48,726 bases of DNA, taken from the NCBI GenBank assembly GCA_021794995.1, contig JAJYPY010000004.1:1-48726 (forward strand), written 5' to 3'. The stretch comes from Actinomycetes bacterium (GTDB lineage: Bacteria > Actinomycetota > Acidimicrobiia > Acidimicrobiales > RAAP-2). The position numbers were made by a program, and so were the translations under genes. The notes below the pieces were generated by a model that was not told the DNA's origin, searched no databases, and saw only the letters and a program-made list of their open reading frames with translations. Below are positions 33,301-40,234 of this stretch, piece by piece; position 1 is the stretch's first letter; the number at the start of each line of letters is the position of its first letter.

Positions 33301-34235
33301 AGGTCCGCGGCGATGGTGACCGGGTCCGGCCCGGAAGGTTCACCGTGCGCGATTCGCTCCTGTCCGAGTACGCCGCGGTCGGGTTCGAGTACGGCTATTC
33401 CGTCGAGGCGCCGGACTCGCTCGTCGCATGGGAGGCGCAGTTCGGCGACTTCGTGAACGGCGCGAGCATCATCATCGACAACTTCATCGTCGCGGCCGAG
33501 GACAAGTGGGGCCAGCACGCGGGACTCGTTCTGCTGCTGCCACACGGGTACGAAGGACAGGGCCCGGAGCACTCCTCTGCGCGTCTCGAGCGGTTCCTCA
33601 CGCTGTCCGCGCGGGGCAACCTCCGCATCGGCGTGCCCTCGACGGCCGCCCAGTACTTCCACCTCCTTCGGGCGCAGCCCAAGCGGATGCCGGTCACGCC
33701 CCTCGTCGTGATCACGCCCAAGTCGATGTTGCGCGCCGTGCAGTCCAGGTCAGCGCTGGACGACCTCGTGACCAGATCCTTCCAAGAGGTCCTGGACGAC
33801 CCTTCCGCCGGTGAGCGCGCCGCGGTGCGCCGGGTGGTGCTGTGCAGCGGGAAGGTGGCGCACGAAGCACTCCACCGCCGAGACGAGCGCCGTTCGGGCG
33901 GCGGACCGGCACCCGTGGCACCCCCGGACGCGGTCAGTCCCCACAGCCCGTCGAGCGTCGCCGTCGTACGCGTCGAGCAGCTCTACCCGTGGCCCGAACG
34001 CCAGATCGGCGACGTCCTCGCGCGCTATCCGGAGGCGACCGAGGTCGTGTGGCTCCAAGAAGAACCCGAGAACATGGGGGCGTGGTCGTTCGTGCACGCG
34101 CGGCTCCACCGCATCCTGCGCGACCAGTACGCCCTGCTTCACGTCAGCCGCCCCGAGTCGGCGAGCCCGGCGACCGGGAGTGCCGCGCTCCATCAGCTCG
34201 AGCAGTCCGACCTTCTCGACCGTGCGATCGGTTGA
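30324..34235 (+). CDS. kgd: Multifunctional 2-oxoglutarate decarboxylase/dehydrogenase (E2o-E1o fusion)
   Basis: Actinobacterial KGD/OdhA-type TCA-cycle enzyme of 1303 residues. It decarboxylates 2-oxoglutarate with thiamine diphosphate and can pass the succinyl group on, working with a separate E2p/lipoamide system. The N-terminal E1o tail is [30 protein letters not shown]. An Ala/Pro linker is followed by a succinyltransferase domain (about 150-400) without a lipoyl domain; its catalytic His361 is in TYDHRIIQG. The E1o part starts near 415, with [60 protein letters not shown] and [21 protein letters not shown]. GTG 30324 is supported by a -10 element at 7 nt; ATG 30366 is the alternative. 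Confidence 0.97.
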   Translation: [1303 protein letters not shown]

Positions 34236-34277
34236 GACCCTGACGACCACCCCGTCATCCTCCGGGACCGCTCCAAG

Positions 34278-35897
34278 GTGACCGCCGCCCCCAACCGGCG
34301 AGTCGTCGTGGTGGACGGATCCAACCTCGCGACCGAGGGCCGCACCTCTCCGAGCCTTCGCCAGCTCGACGAGGCAGTGCGGGCCTATGCCGGCGAGGAG
34401 CCGGGCGCCGAGATCGTCGTCGTCGTCGACGCGACGTTCGAGCACCGTATCGACCCTTCCGAGCGCCAGCAGCTGATCGACGCGGAGCTTCACGGCGAGG
34501 TGGTCTCGCCCCCCGCTGGAGCGATCGGCCGAGGAGACGCGTTCGTGCTCAGGATCGCGGAGCGTACGGGCGCACGCGTGCTTTCGAACGACTCGTTCCA
34601 GGAGTTCCACGCGGAGCACCCTTGGCTGTTCGACGAGGGCAGGTTGGTCGGTGGCAAGCCGGTCCCGGGAGTGGGATGGATCTTCACGCCGAGGATCCCG
34701 GTGCGCGGACCCAGGAGTCGTCAGGCGACCGGCAAGGCGAAGCGCGACGCCGCCGCGACGTTGTCCCCGCCTCTCAAGGCGGCCGAATTGGCAAAGGCCG
34801 CCAAGAAGGTGGCAGCGCGCAAGGCGCTCGTTCTCCCCGACGGGTCGGCACCACAGATCGGAGACGTCTGGCCCGACGTCGCCGCCAAGGCCGCCAAGGC
34901 CGTCAAAGTCCCAAAGGCCGTCAAAGTCCCAAAGGCCGCCAAGGCCGCGAAGGCCACGAAGGCCACGAAGGCCACGAAGGCCACGAAGGCGGGGGTCCCG
35001 ACCAAGGCGACTGCCGCCACGCCGATCAAAGCCGCCAAAGCCGTCAAAGCCGTCAAGGCCGTCAAGAAGACCGCCGCCACGAGCGCGACCGCCGCCAAGA
35101 AGACCGTCGCCACGAGCGCGACCGCCGCCACGAGCGCGACCGCCGCCAAGAAGGCCGCCGACAAGAAGACCGCCGTCAAGGAGACGGCGAAAAAGGCGGC
35201 GAAGAAGTCGGCGCCCGCCAACGCCAGCACGAAGCGCGTCGTCACCGACGATGACTCCCCGGCGAACGGATCCGTCGCCGCAGATGGACCCGGGCCGACC
35301 GTCCCGAAGAAGGCCGGGGCGCGAAACGCGGCTGTCGGGGCGAGGAAGGCGGCAGCGAAGGACCCCCTCGTCCAAGAGGCGATCGGCCGCGCGCTCGCCG
35401 AGGTGCTCGCGCCGACTGGCGACGCCGATGGAAACGCACGAGCACGCGCCGACACATCGACGCGCCGAAAGGACGCCAAGGACGCCAAGGGGACCAAGCG
35501 CTCCACGCACCACGCCAAGGGCTCCAAGGACGCCAAGGACGCCAAGAGCAGCAAGCACCGTCGTCGGCGACCCGCCGGGCCGACGCCCGCGGTCAATGAG
35601 CCGCTCGCCTTCATCACCTTCGTGGCGACGTACCCGATCCACAGCGAAGTCGAGGGCGAGGTGGTGTCCTTCACGTCTCATGGCGCAATGGTGGACGTCG
35701 GGCTGCCCGACGGCGGCCAGCTGCACTGCTATATCCCGCTCAGCGCGATGGGGGACCCCGCGCCGACCAAGGCGCGTCAGGTGTTGGCCCGCGGAGAGCG
35801 GCGGCAGTTCGAGCTCGTCGGACTCGATCCGCCCCGACGCGTCGCCGAGCTCGCGCTGGCAGGGACCGCCGCGCCCGAGGAGTCCAGGCGCCGCTGA
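34278..35897 (+). CDS. NYN/PIN-like nuclease fused to an S1 RNA-binding domain
   Basis: Predicted RNA-processing protein of 539 residues with three parts. Residues 1-145 form a NYN (Zc3h12a-like) nuclease domain: VVVVDGSNLATEGR, IVVVVDATFEHR, IGRGDAFVLRIAERTGARVLSNDSFQEFH. Asp13, Asp51, Asp87 and Asp105 form the expected acidic site and Asn16 is conserved. Residues 150-435 are a Lys/Ala/Thr-rich basic linker with near-perfect 9- and 18-bp DNA repeats. Residues about 454-528 form an S1 domain: HSEVEGEVVSFTSHGAMVDVGLPDGGQLHCYIPLSAM. The basic tether resembles the histone-like protein at 17722. It lies 42 nt after kgd and may be co-transcribed. The target RNA is unknown. Confidence 0.82.
   Translation: MTAAPNRRVVVVDGSNLATEGRTSPSLRQLDEAVRAYAGEEPGAEIVVVVDATFEHRIDPSERQQLIDAELHGEVVSPPAGAIGRGDAFVLRIAERTGARVLSNDSFQEFHAEHPWLFDEGRLVGGKPVPGVGWIFTPRIPVRGPRSRQATGKAKRDAAATLSPPLKAAELAKAAKKVAARKALVLPDGSAPQIGDVWPDVAAKAAKAVKVPKAVKVPKAAKAAKATKATKATKATKAGVPTKATAATPIKAAKAVKAVKAVKKTAATSATAAKKTVATSATAATSATAAKKAADKKTAVKETAKKAAKKSAPANASTKRVVTDDDSPANGSVAADGPGPTVPKKAGARNAAVGARKAAAKDPLVQEAIGRALAEVLAPTGDADGNARARADTSTRRKDAKDAKGTKRSTHHAKGSKDAKDAKSSKHRRRRPAGPTPAVNEPLAFITFVATYPIHSEVEGEVVSFTSHGAMVDVGLPDGGQLHCYIPLSAMGDPAPTKARQVLARGERRQFELVGLDPPRRVAELALAGTAAPEESRRR
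34902..34990 (+). repeat. Short tandem coding repeats in the NYN-S1 linker
   Basis: Two copies of the 18-mer GCCGTCAAAGTCCCAAAG (34902-34937) precede a run of 9-mers AAGGCCACG that encode repeated Lys-Ala-Thr. They are likely to vary in length by slippage. Confidence 0.75.
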
Positions 35898-35958
35898 CGG
35901 TCCCCCGCGCCCCTGCGGCACGCAGCCGCACGGTCGCCGCGCCGCTACGACCCGTTGG

Positions 35959-35964
35959 TAGCGT
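35959..35964 (+). promoter_or_regulatory. -10 element, leaderless fabZ promoter
   Basis: TAGCGT, 7 nt before the ATG at 35972. Confidence 0.5.
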
Positions 35965-35971
35965 CGGGACG

Positions 35972-36475
35972 ATGCACCCCACCGATCTGCTCGCGCACCG
36001 CGAACCCTTTCTCTTCGTGAGCGAGATCGTCTCGCTCGACCCAGGTCGCGCCGTGTCGGGCCGATGGCACCTGAGCGGCGACGAGCCGTTCTTCGCGGGG
36101 CATTTCCCCGGCCGGCCGACGCTGCCGGGTGTGCTCATGGTCGAGTCTCTGGCGCAGCTCGGGGGCATCGCCGTCCTCTCTGACGACCGCTTCTCGGGAA
36201 AGCTGCCGCTGTTCGGGGGTATCGACAAGGCGCGTTTTCGGCGACAGGTGGTCCCTGGTGAGACCCTCGAGCTCGAGGTGACGCTGGGACGCCTGTCTGC
36301 CAGGGCAGGATCGGGCCACGGTCGCGCGCATGTCGGCGGCGAGACCGCGTGCGAGGCGGACCTGCTCTTCGTCCTCGCGGACGGCATCCCGTTCACGCGC
36401 GGCTCGCACACCGGCCAAGACGAGCCGGACGAGCCGGTCGAGCCGGTCGAGCCGGACGCGCCGGTCGGGGAGTAA
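35972..36475 (+). CDS. fabZ: 3-hydroxyacyl-ACP dehydratase FabZ
   Basis: Hot-dog-fold dehydratase of type II fatty acid synthesis, removing water from 3-hydroxyacyl-ACP. The protein has 167 residues; the core is the usual 140-150. The catalytic pair is His44 in FFAGHFPGRPTLPG and Glu58 in VLMVESLAQLGG. LLAHREPFLFVSEIV at the N-terminus and KARFRRQVVPGETLELEV are typical. The C-terminus has an extra acidic tail, DEPDEPVEPVEPDAPVGE, encoded by imperfect 9-bp repeats (about 36415-36460). The gene ends 4 nt before xthA. Confidence 0.94.
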   Translation: MHPTDLLAHREPFLFVSEIVSLDPGRAVSGRWHLSGDEPFFAGHFPGRPTLPGVLMVESLAQLGGIAVLSDDRFSGKLPLFGGIDKARFRRQVVPGETLELEVTLGRLSARAGSGHGRAHVGGETACEADLLFVLADGIPFTRGSHTGQDEPDEPVEPVEPDAPVGE

Positions 36476-36479
36476 GCAC

Positions 36480-37268
36480 GTGCGCCTGGCCACGTGGAAC
36501 GTGAATTCGCTGACCGCGCGCCTGCCACTCGTGCTCGAGTGGCTCGAGGCGCACGCACCCGACGTCTTGTGCATGCAAGAGACCAAGCTCGCCGACGACG
36601 CATTCCCGGCAGCCGCATTCCGCGCGCTCGGTTACGTCTCGGCCCACCATGGGGACGGGCGGTGGAACGGGGTGGCGATCGTGAGCAAGGTGGGGCTCCA
36701 AGCTCCCGAGTGCGGCCTTGCGTCCGAGGAGGACGCGCACGGATGCCGCGTGATCGGTGCGACGTGCGGCGGGATCCGCGTCTACTCGGTGTACGTGCCC
36801 AACGGGCGCAGCCTCGACAGCGAGCACTACGCCTACAAGCTTGCGTGGCTCGCACGCCTGCGCGCGTACCTCGATGAGCGTTGCGACCCGTCTTCGCCTG
36901 TGGCGGTGTGCGGCGACTTCAACATCGCTCCCGCCGATACCGATGTGTGGGACCCTGCAGCGTTCGAGGGAATGACCCATGTGAGCGAGCCCGAACGGCG
37001 AGCGCTCGCAGAGATCCTCGGCTGGGGGCTCGAAGACGTGTTCCCCAGGTTCCACCCCGACGGCGGGGTCTACTCGTGGTGGGACTACCGGGGAGGCAGC
37101 TTCCACAAGGGGTACGGCATGCGGATCGACCTCGTGCTCTTGACCCAGGTGCTCGCCTCGCGTTGTCGGAGCCTAGAGATCGACCGCGACGCGAGGAAGA
37201 AGAGCCCTGCGGGCCACAAGCCCTCCGATCACACCGTCGTCATCGCCGACATCGATTGGGAGGCGTAG
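36480..37268 (+). CDS. xthA: Exodeoxyribonuclease III
   Basis: AP endonuclease/3'-5' exonuclease of base-excision repair, 262 residues. The exonuclease-endonuclease-phosphatase fold is complete: TWNVNSLTARLP, the metal-binding Glu34 in CMQETKLAD, YVPNGR, VCGDFNIAPADTDVWDP, the MRIDLVLLT block and the C-terminal KPSDHTVVIADID with the catalytic Asp-His. GTG at 36480 begins VRLATWNVNS with no room for an earlier start, 4 nt after the fabZ stop, so it is likely co-transcribed with fabZ. Confidence 0.96.
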   Translation: MRLATWNVNSLTARLPLVLEWLEAHAPDVLCMQETKLADDAFPAAAFRALGYVSAHHGDGRWNGVAIVSKVGLQAPECGLASEEDAHGCRVIGATCGGIRVYSVYVPNGRSLDSEHYAYKLAWLARLRAYLDERCDPSSPVAVCGDFNIAPADTDVWDPAAFEGMTHVSEPERRALAEILGWGLEDVFPRFHPDGGVYSWWDYRGGSFHKGYGMRIDLVLLTQVLASRCRSLEIDRDARKKSPAGHKPSDHTVVIADIDWEA

Positions 37269-37277
37269 GGACATCGG

Positions 37278-38822
37278 TCAGCCGAGCATCGCCTCGATGA
37301 GCATTGGTCCGTCTTGGGCGAATCCCCGCTCGAGCAGTGCGGCGAGCTCGTCGGCCGTGGTCGCCCGCTGCGCCGGTACGCCCATGCCGCTCGCGAGCGA
37401 CACGAAGTCCAGGTCGGGCCGGGTGAGATCGAGCATGGCCGTGGCGCGCGCCCCCGTTCCGCTCACGCCGACGCGTGCCAGCTCGAACTGCAAGATCGTG
37501 TAAGAGCGGTTGGCCAGCAGCACGGTCGTGACATCGAGCCCCTCGCGCGCTTGGGTCCACAGCGCCTGAAGGGTGTACATGGCGCTCCCGTCGGCCTCGA
37601 GGGAGAGCACGCGCCGTCCGGGGGCGGCGACCGCCGCACCGGTGGCCGCAGGGAGCCCCTGGCCGATCGATCCCCCCGCGAGCGCGAGCCAATCGTGGCG
37701 CGGACCGCCGGCAGTTGCCGCAGGCACCGACAGCCCGCTCGTGATCGACTCGTCGACGACGATCGCGTCCTCCGGCAGCAGGTGGCCGACCGCGGCGGCC
37801 ATCGACTCGGTCGTGAGGGGTCCCGTGGGCCGGTCCGGCCGATTGGCGCGGGGGCGAGGAGGATCGGCGCGAGCCCCGACCGCGTCAGCCAGGGCGTCGA
37901 GCGCCGCGGAGACGTCGTGGCCAACGCCGGCGAGCAGGTGCACCGTCGCACCCTCGGGGACGAGGTCGCTCGGCTTGCCGGGATAGGCGAAGAACGAGGC
38001 CGGCGCACGAGCGCCTGCCAGGACCAGCCGCTGGATCCCCGCCATCTGCGCGGTCGCCATCTCGCCGTAGTAGGCGAGCTTCTCGATCTCGGGCAGGGAG
38101 CCGCCCCGCTCGTGACGCGCGGGGAAGGTCTCGCACAACAGTTTCACATTGGTGGCATGGGCGATGCGCGCCGCGGCGACCAGGCCGCGTTCGCGCATGG
38201 CATCGCCGCCGATCAGCAGCGCGGCCCGCTCGCCCGAGCGCAGCAGCTTTGCCACGCCCTCTACCGTCTCGGGCGGCACGACGGGCCGGAGCGGCGGTGC
38301 TTGCGGAGGGGCGGGGACGCCTCCGTCGTTCCACGAGACGTCTGCCGGGACGATGAGCGTCGAGATGGACCCGGGCGGCCCGTAGCTCGCGGCGACGGCC
38401 TCGGCAGCGTCGGCACCCACGTCCTCGGCGCGCGTCGTCGAGCGCTGCCATGCCGAGACGGTGCGCGCCAGACCGGAGAGGTCCGACTGCAGGCGAGTGT
38501 CGAAGCGTTGGTGGTACGTCGCGTGGTCACCGACCACGTTCACGATCGGGGAGTGCGCACGGCGCGCGTTGTGCAGGTTCGCGATGCCGTTTGCGAAACC
38601 AGGGCCGAGGTGCAGCAGCGTCGCTGCGGGCTTGCCCGCCATCCTGGCGTACCCGTCGGCGGCGCCCGTGGCGACCCCTTCGAAGAGCGTCAGGACCGCG
38701 CGCATCTCGGGGACGCGGTCCAGCGCCGCGACGAACTGCATCTCGGAGGTCCCCGGGTTGGCGAAGCAGGTGCTCACCTCCGAGGAGACGAGCGACCGCA
38801 GGAGCGCCTCGGCACCGTTCAC
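37278..38822 (-). CDS. ThDP-dependent acetolactate synthase-like enzyme
   Basis: Thiamine-diphosphate enzyme of 514 residues in the acetolactate synthase/benzoylformate decarboxylase superfamily, closest by eye to the IlvX-type proteins. The PYR domain has STCFANPGTSEMQFVAALD and the ThDP-activating Glu in LFEGVATGAADGYARM. The PP domain has GGSIGQGLPAATGAAVAAP and the cofactor motif LEADGSAMYTLQALWTQAREGLDVTTVLLANRSY. The chain is about 50-60 residues shorter than IlvB, and no small subunit is nearby, so a role in branched-chain amino acid synthesis is doubtful. GTG 38822 overlaps the upstream oxidase stop, suggesting it consumes that enzyme's 2-oxoacid product (inference). Confidence 0.85.
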   Translation of the reverse strand: MNGAEALLRSLVSSEVSTCFANPGTSEMQFVAALDRVPEMRAVLTLFEGVATGAADGYARMAGKPAATLLHLGPGFANGIANLHNARRAHSPIVNVVGDHATYHQRFDTRLQSDLSGLARTVSAWQRSTTRAEDVGADAAEAVAASYGPPGSISTLIVPADVSWNDGGVPAPPQAPPLRPVVPPETVEGVAKLLRSGERAALLIGGDAMRERGLVAAARIAHATNVKLLCETFPARHERGGSLPEIEKLAYYGEMATAQMAGIQRLVLAGARAPASFFAYPGKPSDLVPEGATVHLLAGVGHDVSAALDALADAVGARADPPRPRANRPDRPTGPLTTESMAAAVGHLLPEDAIVVDESITSGLSVPAATAGGPRHDWLALAGGSIGQGLPAATGAAVAAPGRRVLSLEADGSAMYTLQALWTQAREGLDVTTVLLANRSYTILQFELARVGVSGTGARATAMLDLTRPDLDFVSLASGMGVPAQRATTADELAALLERGFAQDGPMLIEAMLG

Positions 38823-40234
38823 TGTCCCCCCCCTGCCGTGGCGTCCGTGGGCGCATCTGTGGCATCGAGGAGGCGCCCGGGTCCGAGGATCCCGTGTGGG
38901 TCGAAGGCCGCTTTGATCCGTCGCATGAGTGCCAGCGTTGCCGGTTTCTCGAGCTCGAGAAAGTACCGCTGCTTCTCCGTGCCGATCCCGTGCTCTCCGG
39001 ACACCGCGCCACCCAGCTCCTTGGCCACCCGGAAGATGGCTCCGAGGAGGGCACGTCTCCGTTCGGGATCTGGCTGGAAGACGGAGAGGTGGACGTTCCC
39101 GTCGCCGACGTGCCCGCAACCCGAGCAGATCGCACCGTGCTCGGCGGCCAACCGGGCGGTCTCGGCGAGGAACGCGGGGATCGCGGCTCTCGGAACGACC
39201 GTGTCGACGATGTCGTTCGCCCCGAGCGCCTTGGCGACGAAGAACGCGCGCTCGCGCGCGGCGATGAGATCGGCGCCCGCCCCCGCGCTCAGCACGAAGA
39301 CGTCGAGCGCGTCGAGGCTGGCGAGCAGGCGCGCGGCGTGCTCGACATCCTGGTCGAGCCGGTCGGCGAGCGCGCTCTCGAGCACGACCACGAGGTAGGC
39401 CGCGGTGCCAGCGTGGACCTCCTCGGGGATTCCGAGCGTCAGCCCCGCCTCCTTTGCGATCCCGTCCATTGCCAAGGCGTCGACGTACTCGAGGATGAGC
39501 GGCGCGATGCCGCTGCGCACGATGGGTGGCACGGCGCGGGCCACGAGTCCGAGCGTTGAGAACGGTGCGAGCAGCGTCGCCGTGTGCGTCAAGCGGGGGA
39601 CGAGCTTCACGGTGACTTCGGTGACCAACGCGAGCGTGCCCTCGCTTCCCACTACGAGCTGGGTGAGGTCGTAGCCCGACGACGCCTTGACGAACTTGCC
39701 GCCGGTCCGCATGACCTCACCGCCGGCGAGGACGATCTCCACACCGAGGACGTGGTGGCGGGTCACGCCATAGCGGACGGCCCGCATCCCACCTGCATTG
39801 GTCGCCACGTTCCCACCGAGCGACGCGCTCATCTCACCGGGGTAGACCGGGTAGACGAGCCCGGACGGGCGGAGCGCGTCGTCGAGTTGGCGGAGCGTGA
39901 CCCCGGGCTGGGCCACCGCGACGTGGTTCTCCTCGTCGATCTCGACGACCGCGTCCATCCGGTCGAAGCAGACGACGAGGCCCCGGTCGACGGGACGGCA
40001 GCCCCCCGAGAGTCCCGTGCCGGTCCCGCGGGCGACGACGGGGACACGCTCGTCTTGGGCGAGCGCCAGGATGCGACTGACCTCGCTGGTGGACGCCGGC
40101 CGCACGACGGCGAGCGGCACGACCGGTTGTCCCGTGAGGGCCTCGTCGTGCGTGTCGTCGTCGTGGACCAGGGTGCCGGACTGCACGTTGTCGGCACCGG
40201 CGATGTCGCACAGGGCGGCGACGAGGTCGCTCAC
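38819..40234 (-). CDS. FAD-linked 2-hydroxyacid oxidase (GlcD/D-lactate dehydrogenase type)
   Basis: FAD-dependent oxidoreductase of 471 residues in the glycolate oxidase GlcD and D-lactate dehydrogenase family. The PCMH FAD-binding domain has VPVVARGTGTGLSGGC, GVTLRQLDDALRPSGLVYPVYPG, ASLGGNVATNAGGMRAVRYG and YDLTQLVVGSEGTLALVTEVT. The C-terminal cap domain ends HVGDGNVHLSVF...GGAVSGEHGIGTEKQRYFLE, with the conserved metal-binding His and Glu. No GlcE or GlcF partner is adjacent. GTG 40234 has an ideal AGGAGGT site 6 nt upstream and also overlaps the helicase stop (GTGA). It probably reduces the quinone or another acceptor while making glyoxylate or pyruvate. Confidence 0.9.
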   Translation of the reverse strand: MSDLVAALCDIAGADNVQSGTLVHDDDTHDEALTGQPVVPLAVVRPASTSEVSRILALAQDERVPVVARGTGTGLSGGCRPVDRGLVVCFDRMDAVVEIDEENHVAVAQPGVTLRQLDDALRPSGLVYPVYPGEMSASLGGNVATNAGGMRAVRYGVTRHHVLGVEIVLAGGEVMRTGGKFVKASSGYDLTQLVVGSEGTLALVTEVTVKLVPRLTHTATLLAPFSTLGLVARAVPPIVRSGIAPLILEYVDALAMDGIAKEAGLTLGIPEEVHAGTAAYLVVVLESALADRLDQDVEHAARLLASLDALDVFVLSAGAGADLIAARERAFFVAKALGANDIVDTVVPRAAIPAFLAETARLAAEHGAICSGCGHVGDGNVHLSVFQPDPERRRALLGAIFRVAKELGGAVSGEHGIGTEKQRYFLELEKPATLALMRRIKAAFDPHGILGPGRLLDATDAPTDATAGGGQ

